Shown here: one piece after another, positions 1-8,010 of the stretch | Layout: every line of letters starts with the position of its first letter | How positions within the stretch are numbered: position 1 is the stretch's first letter | The notes under the pieces: model-generated | Seen by the model: the letters and a program-made list of their open reading frames with translations, nothing else | Database searches by the model: none | Told to the model about the DNA's origin: nothing | Program-made: the position numbers and the translations under genes | Source: Sinomicrobium oceani | GTDB lineage: Bacteria > Bacteroidota > Bacteroidia > Flavobacteriales > Flavobacteriaceae | Direction: 5' to 3' | DNA: 64,000 nt | NCBI RefSeq assembly: GCF_900119185.1 | Contig: NZ_FPJE01000001.1 | Location: forward strand, 186,001 to 250,000

Positions 1-1591
1 TATTGATCTCCACCCCCGTCGTCTCTACTTTGCCCAGGTTAAGCATTGTCCACCGAAAGAGATTGGCTCCGGGGACCGCTACGATCTTATCGGTGATCCA
101 CACCTTGTAGACATCTGAAGTTAGCCGGAGATCGAAGTTGTCAAAATGATGCTGAAAAGACAATCCTCCGTTGATCTGTTCGGCGTATTCCGGTTTCAGG
201 AACGTATTACCTATAAAGGTATAATAAAGGTCATTGAAAGTAGGCATCCGGAAAATACGTTTGTAAAATGCGCGGATGCGAAAGTCGCCGGTTTCCAGCG
301 GTTGCCAGTTCAACGCTACCGTCGGGGTAAATTCCTGTTTGTCTTCCGCCCCTTCATAATACTTTACCGATTCCCTGATCGTTGTACTCAGTATTCCGGC
401 TTCCAGGCGCAAACACTCCCATTGCCAACGGGTTGTGAACGCCGCAAGAAAGCTATTCCGTTCGGGGTAGGCAAAACGATACAGGTTGGCATCGAGCGTA
501 TTATTTTCGTAGTCCGTGGCCAGTGACAAGCTCCACACCTCACTGATCTTTAAATTATGGGCCAGGGAGAAATACAGGGTCTGCTGATCGTAACGATTGT
601 CCAGAAAACCCGAAGTGGTTACGATCTCCGGATCTCGGTAACGGGTATGATCTTTGGCATACTTTCCGCGGAATACCAGCATATAACGATCGCCTACCTG
701 TTGCCGGAACTCTCCCTGCAGAAAGTTATTCCTGTCCCACAACCGCTGTGGCCGACGGAATCTGTTGGCTACAACTGCTCCGGGCAGTCCCCTTTCGGAG
801 TCGTAATGGTAGTATTTCAAATACCATTTCCGCCCGAAATCGGGAGAAGTTCCGTGCAGCGAAGTTTCCAGCCGTAAAGCACGGATATCCGCATTGTGCC
901 TTGTGGCCGTGGTATCGTAACTACCGTTCGTAAACCTGAATTTGTAACGCCCGTGGGCATAGGTGTAACCGGAACTGATCCGGAATGCCAGATGATCGCT
1001 CAGTTTATAATCGGCATTCAATACCGGGTTGATCAATCCGAACGACCCTGTTTTAACACCCATGCGTATCCGGGTACGTTGGCCAGGGGCAAATTCGGGT
1101 GATTTGGTTTGCAAATATATGGTACTTGCCGAAGCATAGGCCTTGGCCGATTGCCCTGCATCGGATCGCTGGGCATTGTACAGGGCTACCTCTTCCATAT
1201 TATCCAGGGAAAACCTCCCGAGATCGACCTGGCCGTTCTGCGCGTTGCCCAGCCTGATCCCGTCATAGAAAACCCCGGTATGTTCCGTACCCATACTGCG
1301 TACGTTAATAGTTTTGAGTCCGCCTACCCCACCGTAATCCTTGAGTTGTACCCCACTGAAATACCGGATGGCATCGGCTACGGAAAGACTGTTGAGACGC
1401 TGTAAAGCTTCTCCGGAACTTATCTGAACGGGAACGGTTGCCGAGTGCTCCCGTTTTACGGCATCTTTCACAAGGACTACCTCCTCCAGATGACGGTAAC
1501 GAATACTATCCTGCCCCTGTGCAAACGCAAAGCATACTGCCCAGAACAGCATGAAAACAACCGGTAAAACCTGCTTTTTGTGTGTCGACAT
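1..1591 (-). CDS. TonB-dependent outer-membrane receptor, probably for cobalamin (BtuB-like), partial
   Basis: The minus-strand frame is open from an ATG at 1589-1591 to the window edge, so the C-terminus is missing. It begins MSTHKKQVLPVVFMLFWAVC followed by FAFAQGQ, a signal peptide with a plausible AQ cleavage site. A plug domain follows (about residues 35-150), with the typical stretches SVADAIRYFSGVQLKDYGG and INVRSMGTEHTGVFYDGIR. At the left edge the beta-barrel reads NLGKVETTGVEIN, typical of this family. A cobalamin riboswitch lies directly upstream, so the inferred substrate is vitamin B12 or a related corrinoid, taken up across the outer membrane with TonB energy. The plug family is clear; the substrate rests on the riboswitch. 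Confidence 0.88.
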   Translation of the reverse strand, partial: MSTHKKQVLPVVFMLFWAVCFAFAQGQDSIRYRHLEEVVLVKDAVKREHSATVPVQISSGEALQRLNSLSVADAIRYFSGVQLKDYGGVGGLKTINVRSMGTEHTGVFYDGIRLGNAQNGQVDLGRFSLDNMEEVALYNAQRSDAGQSAKAYASASTIYLQTKSPEFAPGQRTRIRMGVKTGSFGLINPVLNADYKLSDHLAFRISSGYTYAHGRYKFRFTNGSYDTTATRHNADIRALRLETSLHGTSPDFGRKWYLKYYHYDSERGLPGAVVANRFRRPQRLWDRNNFLQGEFRQQVGDRYMLVFRGKYAKDHTRYRDPEIVTTSGFLDNRYDQQTLYFSLAHNLKISEVWSLSLATDYENNTLDANLYRFAYPERNSFLAAFTTRWQWECLRLEAGILSTTIRESVKYYEGAEDKQEFTPTVALNWQPLETGDFRIRAFYKRIFRMPTFNDLYYTFIGNTFLKPEYAEQINGGLSFQHHFDNFDLRLTSDVYKVWITDKIVAVPGANLFRWTMLNLGKVETTGVEIN

Positions 1592-1720
1592 CTCCCGTAT
1601 CTTTTATCCGGACATGGCATAGGGAGAAGTTTTGCATCGTACATGCAAAAACGCAGAAGTAAAGAATACGATATACCCTTTATTCCGGCTTCAATCCCCG
1701 AAAGCCATGAATACATAAAT

Positions 1721-1895
1721 CCATCGGCAGGTATTCTGACTTGCTCCCTTCACCCGGCCTTCCCATTCCCTGAGGAACAGTGACCTTAAAAAACGGGCTT
1801 CGGTTGATGAGCTTACAGCTGCGGGACAGTTCCGGATTTTCACCGGATTCCCTTTTAATATCAGCACACAGAGCGCTGATAACCGATTTCGGACA
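1721..1895 (-). promoter_or_regulatory. Cobalamin (B12) riboswitch
   Basis: Read on the minus strand, this segment holds the conserved core of the cobalamin riboswitch: GGTGAAAATCC, then CTGTCCCGCAGCTGTAAGC (the B12 box region), then GTCACTG and a 3' end with AGTCAGAATACCTGCCGATG. It ends about 130 bases before the receptor start, the usual arrangement for B12-repressed btuB-like genes in Bacteroidota. Binding of adenosylcobalamin is expected to lower receptor expression. The exact 5' edge is approximate. Confidence 0.93.
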
Positions 1896-2074
1896 AAGAT
1901 AGCCTTATTTACACAATAAAAAAGAAGAATTACCTGCCTAATCCCGAGGAGGTGGAAACTGCTTACCGGTTTGTAGAAATTTTCGAAAAACAGGATGCCC
2001 TTAAAGTCCGGAAACTTCAATATATACTGGCGGGAAGATGTTGTACAAAGGGAATTACCATACGACAGGGCTAA
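1883..2074 (+). pseudogene. Possible gene remnant or small ORF without a standard start
   Basis: The plus-strand frame from just after a TAA at 1880-1882 to a TAA at 2072-2074 reads like protein: PNPEEVETAYRFVEIF, then EKQDALKVRKLQYILAGR. There is no ATG. The first GTG (1952) follows a purine-rich GAGGAG and would give 40 residues. The frame overlaps the end of the riboswitch region on the other strand and meets the DUF2752 gene tail to tail. It may be the end of a decayed gene, a small protein with an unusual start, or chance. No family was recognised. Confidence 0.25.
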
Positions 2075-2391
2075 ACCATGACATACAGACGATACATTTT
2101 GACGGCATAGGAAACCATCATAATACCACCGGTTAAAAAGAATGTTGTTCTGAGTACTACACTTTTTTTACCGGGAGTCGATACGACATACCGGAGCGCT
2201 ATGACACAAAGAAGTAAAAAGGGAATAGTCGCAGGGTACAACTCCAGACTTCTTACCAGATCTCCCTGCAGGAGTGCCAGAAATGATCGTTGAAACCCGC
2301 AACCCGGACAATCTATCCCGGTGAACCATTTAAACGGACAGGGAAGAAGATGATCCTGTAGCCAATGCCAGAAACCGCCATGCATATCCAA
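2071..2391 (-). CDS. DUF2752 small membrane protein
   Basis: A protein of 106 residues. Its N-terminal half carries the DUF2752 signature CPFKWFTGIDCPGCGFQRS, in which the Pro-Gly-Cys-Gly block is characteristic. Hydrophobic segments follow at about residues 52-70 and 80-100. The function of the family is unknown; it is an inner-membrane protein often found near other small membrane proteins. It lies downstream of the DUF5684 gene on the same strand, with a terminator-like hairpin between them, so the two are probably not fully co-transcribed. Confidence 0.8.
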   Translation of the reverse strand: MDMHGGFWHWLQDHLLPCPFKWFTGIDCPGCGFQRSFLALLQGDLVRSLELYPATIPFLLLCVIALRYVVSTPGKKSVVLRTTFFLTGGIMMVSYAVKMYRLYVMV

Positions 2392-2398
2392 TGTAATT

Positions 2399-2437
2399 AA
2401 AAATAAACCCGGAGCTTCTCAAAGAAGCATCCGGGCT
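2399..2437 (-). terminator. Rho-independent terminator after the DUF5684 gene
   Basis: On the minus strand, AGCCCGGATGCTTCT pairs with AGAAGCTCCGGG apart from one bulged base, around a very short loop, and is followed by TTTATTTTT. It sits 28 bases past the stop codon of the 2465-2857 gene. Confidence 0.7.
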
Positions 2438-2464
2438 ACAATATATTATTTTTTTAGAGTATCA

Positions 2465-2857
2465 CTACACTACGGTCGTTTTCGCTTCCGCTGCCGAAGG
2501 TCCCTGATAGGTGGCATCTCCGAAACCGAGCATAGGATAGAAAACAAAAGGCAAGAGGACAAGTCCTACGGTAAAACCTTCGCTTTTTCCGAAACTTTTA
2601 CTCAGTAAATTGCTCAGCCATACGAGAGCGACATAGTTTACACAGGGAACAATCAACAAAACTACCCACCAGGTAGGCTTTCCGACGATCTCTACAAGTA
2701 CCACCAGGTTATAGATGGGTATAATAGCAGCCCATCCCGGCTTGCCGGCTTTTTCGAAAGTTTTCCACATCCCGGCAATCATAGCCACGATGAGCAAAAG
2801 ATACAGTAATGTACCGATAATACCTATTCCTGCTCCGATCTGTTCGTTTGTGTCCAT
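2465..2857 (-). CDS. DUF5684 domain membrane protein
   Basis: A protein of 130 residues with four hydrophobic stretches (about 8-28, 42-60, 64-85 and 95-112). The block WKTFEKAGKPGWAAIIPIYN is characteristic of DUF5684 proteins, which are often labelled as signal peptidase I-like, although no Ser/Lys catalytic pair is visible here. It ends in a short hydrophilic tail, AAEAKTTVV. The role is unknown. The upstream sequence holds a good Bacteroidota -7 element, and the gene ends in a hairpin terminator, so it appears to be its own transcription unit. Confidence 0.75.
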   Translation of the reverse strand: MDTNEQIGAGIGIIGTLLYLLLIVAMIAGMWKTFEKAGKPGWAAIIPIYNLVVLVEIVGKPTWWVVLLIVPCVNYVALVWLSNLLSKSFGKSEGFTVGLVLLPFVFYPMLGFGDATYQGPSAAEAKTTVV

Positions 2858-2923
2858 TGAAATTTTAGTTTAATGTTTGTTACGGGTTATTATTAATGAA
2901 TTACATTGTTGTAATCTCCGGTA

Positions 2924-2931
2924 CAAATGTA
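2924..2931 (-). promoter_or_regulatory. Bacteroidota-type -7 promoter element for the DUF5684 gene
   Basis: The minus strand reads TACATTTG, an exact match to TAnnTTTG, 67 bases before the start codon. A TTTG lies about 16 bases further upstream, which is short for a -33 element, so only the -7 box is well supported. Confidence 0.5.
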
Positions 2932-3017
2932 TGGCAAATTGCAGGCTCAAAGATATCCCCGAAAACCGGGATTTTCCAGGAAAACCTGATTTTTTCTCTA
3001 CTTCGTGGTGTAAAATA

Positions 3018-3048
3018 AAAACCCCGGTTTGCTAACTTCCGGGGTTTC
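3018..3048 (-). terminator. Terminator of the efflux operon
   Basis: AAACCCCGG and CCGGGGTTT form a perfect stem around a short loop, followed on the minus strand by TTTTATTTT. It lies about 20 bases beyond the stop codon of the EmrB-like gene and closes the 7089-3071 operon. Confidence 0.8.
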
Positions 3049-3070
3049 AATTTCATATTTCAAAAAAAGA

Positions 3071-4660
3071 TCAATGCACTGATGAAGCATCTATCTTACC
3101 GGACCCTTTTTTAATAAATAATACAAAAGGAACACAGATCAGGAAGAGAATTCCGAGATAGATAAAAATATCCATATAGGCCAGTACCGTACTCTGTCTG
3201 GTCACGGCACCTTCCAGGAGCTGATATGCCTTATCCAGTGATTCGTTGATACTGAACCCTTTATTGATAAACATCTGCTGATACGCTTGGAGACGTTCCT
3301 GTACCTGAAAGTCGGTAGCGTCCAGGTTGGGAATAAGATTTACGCGGTGTTGCTGGCCCAGCCGGGCTACAAAAGTAGTGATAATGGCTATCCCGAAAGA
3401 CCCTCCGAGTTGTCGCATCATTCCGGTAAAGGCCGCTCCTTCCCCGATATCCTTACCCTGCAATGTAGACAGGGACAGTGTCGTAATCGGCACAAAGAGC
3501 AATCCGAGACCTATACCCCGGGTAACCAGTGGCCAGAAAAAATGTTCCGAACCGGTATCGGGAGTCATCACGGCATACATCCAGTAGCTGTAGATAAAGA
3601 AGATCGCAAACCCTCCGGCTGCAAGGTACTTTTGCGATACTCCCCGTTCGAGCAACTTACCGATAACAGGCATCATCAATCCGGTGGTAATGGAACTCGG
3701 AATCAGTAGTAATCCCGCATCGGTCGCTGTCCATCCGAGAATGGATTGTGTGTATATGGGGATAACAAATGTAGACCCGTAAAGTCCGAAACCGAGAATA
3801 AAAGTAAGGATGGTACCGATCCGGAGGTTGTAATTTCGCAATACTCTCAGGTTGACTATAGGATGTTCATAGACCAGTTCGCGCCATATAAAGAGTACGA
3901 GACCAAAGACCGACACTATACTGAGGATTACAATCGTTATATCCGAAAACCAGTCGTCCTGCTGGCCGTGTTCCAGTACAAACTGCAACGAGCCTATAAA
4001 AGAAGCCAGGAATACGATACCCCACCAGTCGACCTGGCTGGCTTTGAGCTTTTCTCCGTACTTCGGACTCCTCACATACAACAAGGTAAGGAAGGTCGCT
4101 ATAATCCCGATAGGTATATTGATATAGAAGATATAGGGCCAGGAAAAATTATCGACCAGGTATCCTCCGAGCGGAGGCCCCAGCGTAGGTCCTACAATAA
4201 CTCCCATACCGTAGATAGCCTGGGCCATCCCCCGTTTTTCCTGCGGGTAACTTTCGGTAATGATCGTCTGGGCCGTTACCAGTAAGGCACCCCCGCCCAT
4301 TCCCTGAATAAAACGGAAAGCCACCAGCTCCCAGATATTGGAAGCATTCCCGCAAAGGAAGGAGGTTACGGTAAAAATGATGATGGAAGCGGCAAAATAA
4401 TTACGCCTTCCAAACTGTTTGGACAGCCAGCTCGTCATCGGGATAATGATGACGTTGGCAATGGCATAGGCCGTAATAACCCATGCTATATCGTTTAGGG
4501 AAGCTCCGAGGCTTCCCCTCATATCGTTGAGTGCGACGTTGACAATCGTGGTGTCAATGATTTCCAGAAGGGCACACAAGATGGCGGTAATCGTGATGAT
4601 CACCCTCCGGAAACCATATTCGACCAGGCTGTTTTCGTCCTGAACCTGTACTTCAGCCAT
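3071..4660 (-). CDS. EmrB/QacA-type drug exporter (MFS, DHA2 family, 14 TM)
   Basis: A protein of 529 residues, the normal length for DHA2 transporters with 14 membrane segments. TM1 contains ALLEIIDTTIVNVALNDM, the DHA2 hallmark with the Asp-Thr-Thr-Ile-Val motif. AFRFIQGMGGGALL and GPTLGPPLGGYLVD follow, the latter matching the family motif C region. It is expected to expel hydrophobic compounds using the proton gradient, working with the adaptor encoded 3 bases upstream and an outer-membrane TolC-type channel. This is the last gene of a leftward operon (TolC-like, EmrA-like, EmrB-like). The substrate is not predictable from the sequence. Confidence 0.92.
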   Translation of the reverse strand: MAEVQVQDENSLVEYGFRRVIITITAILCALLEIIDTTIVNVALNDMRGSLGASLNDIAWVITAYAIANVIIIPMTSWLSKQFGRRNYFAASIIIFTVTSFLCGNASNIWELVAFRFIQGMGGGALLVTAQTIITESYPQEKRGMAQAIYGMGVIVGPTLGPPLGGYLVDNFSWPYIFYINIPIGIIATFLTLLYVRSPKYGEKLKASQVDWWGIVFLASFIGSLQFVLEHGQQDDWFSDITIVILSIVSVFGLVLFIWRELVYEHPIVNLRVLRNYNLRIGTILTFILGFGLYGSTFVIPIYTQSILGWTATDAGLLLIPSSITTGLMMPVIGKLLERGVSQKYLAAGGFAIFFIYSYWMYAVMTPDTGSEHFFWPLVTRGIGLGLLFVPITTLSLSTLQGKDIGEGAAFTGMMRQLGGSFGIAIITTFVARLGQQHRVNLIPNLDATDFQVQERLQAYQQMFINKGFSINESLDKAYQLLEGAVTRQSTVLAYMDIFIYLGILFLICVPFVLFIKKGSGKIDASSVH

Positions 4661-4663
4661 AAC

Positions 4664-5746
4664 TTATTTTAAATGTACATCGACAAGTACGTTCATTCCG
4701 GAACGCAACCTGTCCAGTTTTTCCGCGTCGTTGTTCCCTGTAAAATCTATTTTTACGGGCAAGCGTTGTACGGTCTTCACAAAGTTTCCTGTGGCGTTGT
4801 CCGGGGGCAATAATGAAAACCTCGCTCCGGTAGCCGGGGAAAAGGCTGTTACCTCTCCTTCAAATTCTTCTCCGGGATAGGCATCTACCTCGATAATTAC
4901 TTTTTGCCCGACGCGCATTTTGTCAAGCTGGGTTTCCTTGAAATTGGCCACAACCCATTTGTCACGGGTATTGACCAGGTAAAAAAGTGATTGACCGGGA
5001 CGCACATACTGCCCGACCTGGATATCCACTGCCGAGAGCTGTCCGTCTATAGGCGCTGTTACGACGGTATAGCCTACATTGAGCAGGGCTGCATCGAGAT
5101 TGGCCTGGGCACTTTTCACATTGGCACTGGCCACGGTTACCTGCTTCTCGGAGATCTCTGTCTGCGATACAGCGGCATTGTGCTGGCTGTTACTTGCTTT
5201 CTGCTGGTTTTGTATAATTTTCAGTTGCTGCTCCGCCTCTTCTTTTGCCGCCAGTGCCTGTTCGTACTGCTGGGCAGTTATGGAATGGTTCTCATACAGG
5301 TTTTTGTAACGCTCAAAATCATTGGAGGCTCTCCACAACCTGGTTTTTGCGGTTTCTATATTTTCACGGGCCGACCGGGCCTGTGATCCGGAGGCGGCGG
5401 CATTGGCTTTATACGAACCTATACTTGCCTGCGCCACGACAAGCTGACTCTCGGCAGCAGCAAGACCGGCACGGGCCTGCTCCAGCTTTACCTGATAGTC
5501 CTGGTCGTCTATGACAAAAAGGGTATCACCCTGCTTTACCATATCATTATCGCTTACATAAACCTTTTTGATATACCCTTCCACACGAGGGATTACAGGG
5601 TTCATATTGGCTTCTACCTGCGCATCATCCGTGGTTTCATGCGAGAAGGAATGTATAATCTTATATCCTCCGTATAGTACACCTATCCCTACCAGGACAG
5701 CAATGATGATGATAAATTTTTTGTTGGTCTTTTTCTTTTGTTCCAT
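4664..5746 (-). CDS. EmrA/HlyD-type periplasmic adaptor protein
   Basis: A protein of 360 residues. One N-terminal membrane segment (about 10-30) follows a basic start. The lipoyl/barrel-sandwich half-motif EGYIKKVYVSDNDMVKQGD comes next, then a long Ala/Gln-rich coiled-coil hairpin (about 85-210), then the second half-motif VVTAPIDGQLSAVDIQVGQ and the beta-barrel. It also carries LLPPDNATGNFVKTVQRLPV, typical of EmrA proteins. It would bridge the EmrB-like pump and the TolC-like channel. Its gene is 20 bases after the TolC-like gene and 3 bases before the pump gene, consistent with one operon. Confidence 0.92.
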   Translation of the reverse strand: MEQKKKTNKKFIIIIAVLVGIGVLYGGYKIIHSFSHETTDDAQVEANMNPVIPRVEGYIKKVYVSDNDMVKQGDTLFVIDDQDYQVKLEQARAGLAAAESQLVVAQASIGSYKANAAASGSQARSARENIETAKTRLWRASNDFERYKNLYENHSITAQQYEQALAAKEEAEQQLKIIQNQQKASNSQHNAAVSQTEISEKQVTVASANVKSAQANLDAALLNVGYTVVTAPIDGQLSAVDIQVGQYVRPGQSLFYLVNTRDKWVVANFKETQLDKMRVGQKVIIEVDAYPGEEFEGEVTAFSPATGARFSLLPPDNATGNFVKTVQRLPVKIDFTGNNDAEKLDRLRSGMNVLVDVHLK

Positions 5747-5766
5747 TTTTTGTAAAAAATGATTAA

Positions 5767-7089
5767 TTACTTAGTGATGTAGTTTGTGAGCGTTCCCTGT
5801 GCAGTAAGGAACTCATAATATTTCTGTGTAATGTCTGCCCGGGAATACGCCAGGTTTATTCTGGCCTGCAATTGTTCCACATCGGCTTCGAGAAGATCAT
5901 TCGTATCGACCAGTCCGTTGTCGTATTTATCCTTGACGATACGATAATTTTCTATGGCCTGCTCCCGGGATTCGGTGTATACATCATATTTCTTCAACGC
6001 CAGACGATAATCTTCCAGGGCATTTCTCACCTGAATATTCACCTGGTCCGTGTACTTATCGAGTGTATACTGCAGCTCGGTAGCCTTACTCCGGGCGAGT
6101 TTGACATCGCTTTTGGATTTAAAGATATCGGACAGGTTATACGAAAGTCCTACCCCGAAGTTCATAGCATTGGTTACCGTAATAGCTTTGGGAACATCCA
6201 GAGCAACATATCCTCCGATTAAATTAACAGAAGGAAAAAATTTGCTCTGTGCCACTTTTATCTCATCTTCCGCAGCTTTTTCCTGATAGCGAAGGGCCTC
6301 CAGGTCGCTTCTCGACACCGCAACCCCATCCGCGTCTCCTACCGGAACGATATCCAGCTCCTCAGCTGTTGTTTCTATGGCTGTTCCCTCCGGCAGCTTG
6401 AGCAGCGTCGCCAGCCGGTAGTTGAGTATCCGCTCATTCTTAATGGATTCCTCGAGAGTAACCCTTACGTTAGATTCCTGCAGTTTGGCCTTTAAGAGGT
6501 CATTCCGGGCCAGCAGACCGTTTTCTTCCATCGCCGAGAAATCCTTGACCCGCTGTTGTGCGCTCTTCAGGTTTTCCTTAACGAGCGATACGGTTTGCCT
6601 GGCTTTATAGAGATTGATATAATCCATCACGGTCTGCAGCGCCAGCTGCTCTTTATCGCTTACGGCATTCAACCGTGCTGCTTCCAGACGGTTTTCCCCG
6701 GCATTGACAAGGTTTCTGAGCCGGAATCCCGAGAACACGGGAACAGAAGCGTTGACCTGCCCCAAAAGAAGCTGGTGAATATCGGGGAAACCGCTTCCGC
6801 CTTCTTCTCCGTTATCCGACCCTCCGCCCAAAAGGGCGGACTGTACATTGGGTTTGGTAAGGTACTGGTATTGTCCCGAAAGTCCGAGTTCCGGGTACTG
6901 TTCGTTTTTGGTAACCTGCAACTGGCTCTCCGCGGTGTTGACCTTTTCTTCGGCTATTTTAGCATCATCGCCATGGGTCAGCGCCAGCCGGATAGCCTCC
7001 CTGAGTCCGAGAGGTGTCTTTTCCTGTGCCTTCAGATGACCCGACAGGGCCAAAGACAACATAAAAAGTAATAAAGTTCTGATCTTCAT
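5767..7089 (-). CDS. TolC-family outer-membrane efflux protein
   Basis: A protein of 440 residues with a signal peptide (MKIRTLLLFMLSLALSGHLKA, cleaved before Q). Two OEP repeats follow: LREAIRLALTHGDDAKIAEE opens the first, and long heptad-like helices rich in Ala, Leu, Gln and Glu follow, with VFSGFRLRNLVNAGENRLEAA marking the strand-to-helix change. The second repeat contains DIFKSKSDVKLARS and NGLVDTNDLLEADVEQLQ. It forms the outer-membrane channel of the tripartite pump. It is the first structural gene of the operon, 116 bases downstream of the TetR gene on the same strand. Confidence 0.92.
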   Translation of the reverse strand: MKIRTLLLFMLSLALSGHLKAQEKTPLGLREAIRLALTHGDDAKIAEEKVNTAESQLQVTKNEQYPELGLSGQYQYLTKPNVQSALLGGGSDNGEEGGSGFPDIHQLLLGQVNASVPVFSGFRLRNLVNAGENRLEAARLNAVSDKEQLALQTVMDYINLYKARQTVSLVKENLKSAQQRVKDFSAMEENGLLARNDLLKAKLQESNVRVTLEESIKNERILNYRLATLLKLPEGTAIETTAEELDIVPVGDADGVAVSRSDLEALRYQEKAAEDEIKVAQSKFFPSVNLIGGYVALDVPKAITVTNAMNFGVGLSYNLSDIFKSKSDVKLARSKATELQYTLDKYTDQVNIQVRNALEDYRLALKKYDVYTESREQAIENYRIVKDKYDNGLVDTNDLLEADVEQLQARINLAYSRADITQKYYEFLTAQGTLTNYITK

Positions 7090-7205
7090 CTGATTTTCTT
7101 TACTTGTTTTTAACGGGAATGATCGTTATGGATAAGTTTCCGTAACGACCAGGTGATTTATGTATAGTGATTAAAAGTTATACTTCGTGAATGATCGGGG
7201 CGTAT

Positions 7206-7841
7206 TCAGGTTTTTCCCGGGGGTATGGTATTGGTTAGCAATGCTTTTACCGTTTGCTGAATATGAGTGGTCAGAACGGTATATACATAGTCGTCCGTAG
7301 TGATAGTTTCGTCAAAACCGTGTAGTGCCCGGAAAAATCTTTCGTTATTTATAAAATGAAAATACGTTCCGAGAATCGTCGGAACGATAAGCGTGATATT
7401 CACATTATCCGAAAATACTCCTTCCCGCTGTCCGCTGCGAATGAGCTTCTCGATCATGTTGTAATTTTCCCTTTTCTGCTTTACGTAATTTTCGAAACTC
7501 ACCTGGCGCAAGGCATTGGAAAACTCGAAATTCACCACCCTATACGCATGCCGGTTGGTATGAACACGCCGTATCAACAGCGCCACAATAGCCTCTATCT
7601 TGGTCGGAAAATCATCGCTGGCAGCTATCACCTTCTCCATTTCTTTTCGAAAACCCGAAAACCTGTTAAACAAAAGTGCTTCGAGTAATTTCTCCTTAGA
7701 GCCGAAGTAATAGGATATCATAGCCACATTGACCCCTGCCTCTCGTGCTATATGACGAACGGAAGTGCCATCATAACCGTTTTCGGCAAACAGCTTTTCC
7801 GCTACTTTGAGAATCCCTATCTGTTTTTCATTGAGTTCCAT
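7206..7841 (-). CDS. TetR/AcrR-family transcriptional regulator
   Basis: A protein of 211 residues. The N-terminal TetR DNA-binding domain is clear: ILKVAEKLFAENGYDGTSVR, then HIAREAGVNVAMISYYFGSKEKL with the recognition helix. The C-terminal ligand-binding part (about 60-205) is helical, and a stretch at residues 90-120 resembles the TetR_C domain seen in CecR/YbiH-like regulators. The gene is the first in the same orientation as the efflux genes, and palindromic sites lie just upstream of its start. It therefore probably represses itself and the pump until a pump substrate binds. Confidence 0.9.
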   Translation of the reverse strand: MELNEKQIGILKVAEKLFAENGYDGTSVRHIAREAGVNVAMISYYFGSKEKLLEALLFNRFSGFRKEMEKVIAASDDFPTKIEAIVALLIRRVHTNRHAYRVVNFEFSNALRQVSFENYVKQKRENYNMIEKLIRSGQREGVFSDNVNITLIVPTILGTYFHFINNERFFRALHGFDETITTDDYVYTVLTTHIQQTVKALLTNTIPPGKT

Positions 7842-7869
7842 CTGCTCTTATTCGTTTCAGGGAGCAAAA

Positions 7870-7902
7870 TTAAACAAACGTTTAATTTAAACAATTGTTT
7901 AA
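7870..7902. promoter_or_regulatory. Twin palindromic operator for the TetR regulator
   Basis: TTAAACAATTGTTTAA at 7887-7902 is a perfect 16-base palindrome. TTAAACAAACGTTTAA at 7870-7885 is the same motif with an imperfect centre. The two start 17 bases apart and lie 28-60 bases upstream of the TetR-family start codon. A pair of palindromes at this position is the usual arrangement for a TetR-type operator. Confidence 0.72.
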
Positions 7903-8010
7903 TTCTGTTTTTTGCATTTTTTAACACTTCAACGTTATCGTTTTAACGGGATAGCGGAGTGCTATAAGTGCACAGCGGAAGAAGTTATTACAACGAGTGG
8001 TACATTATAT

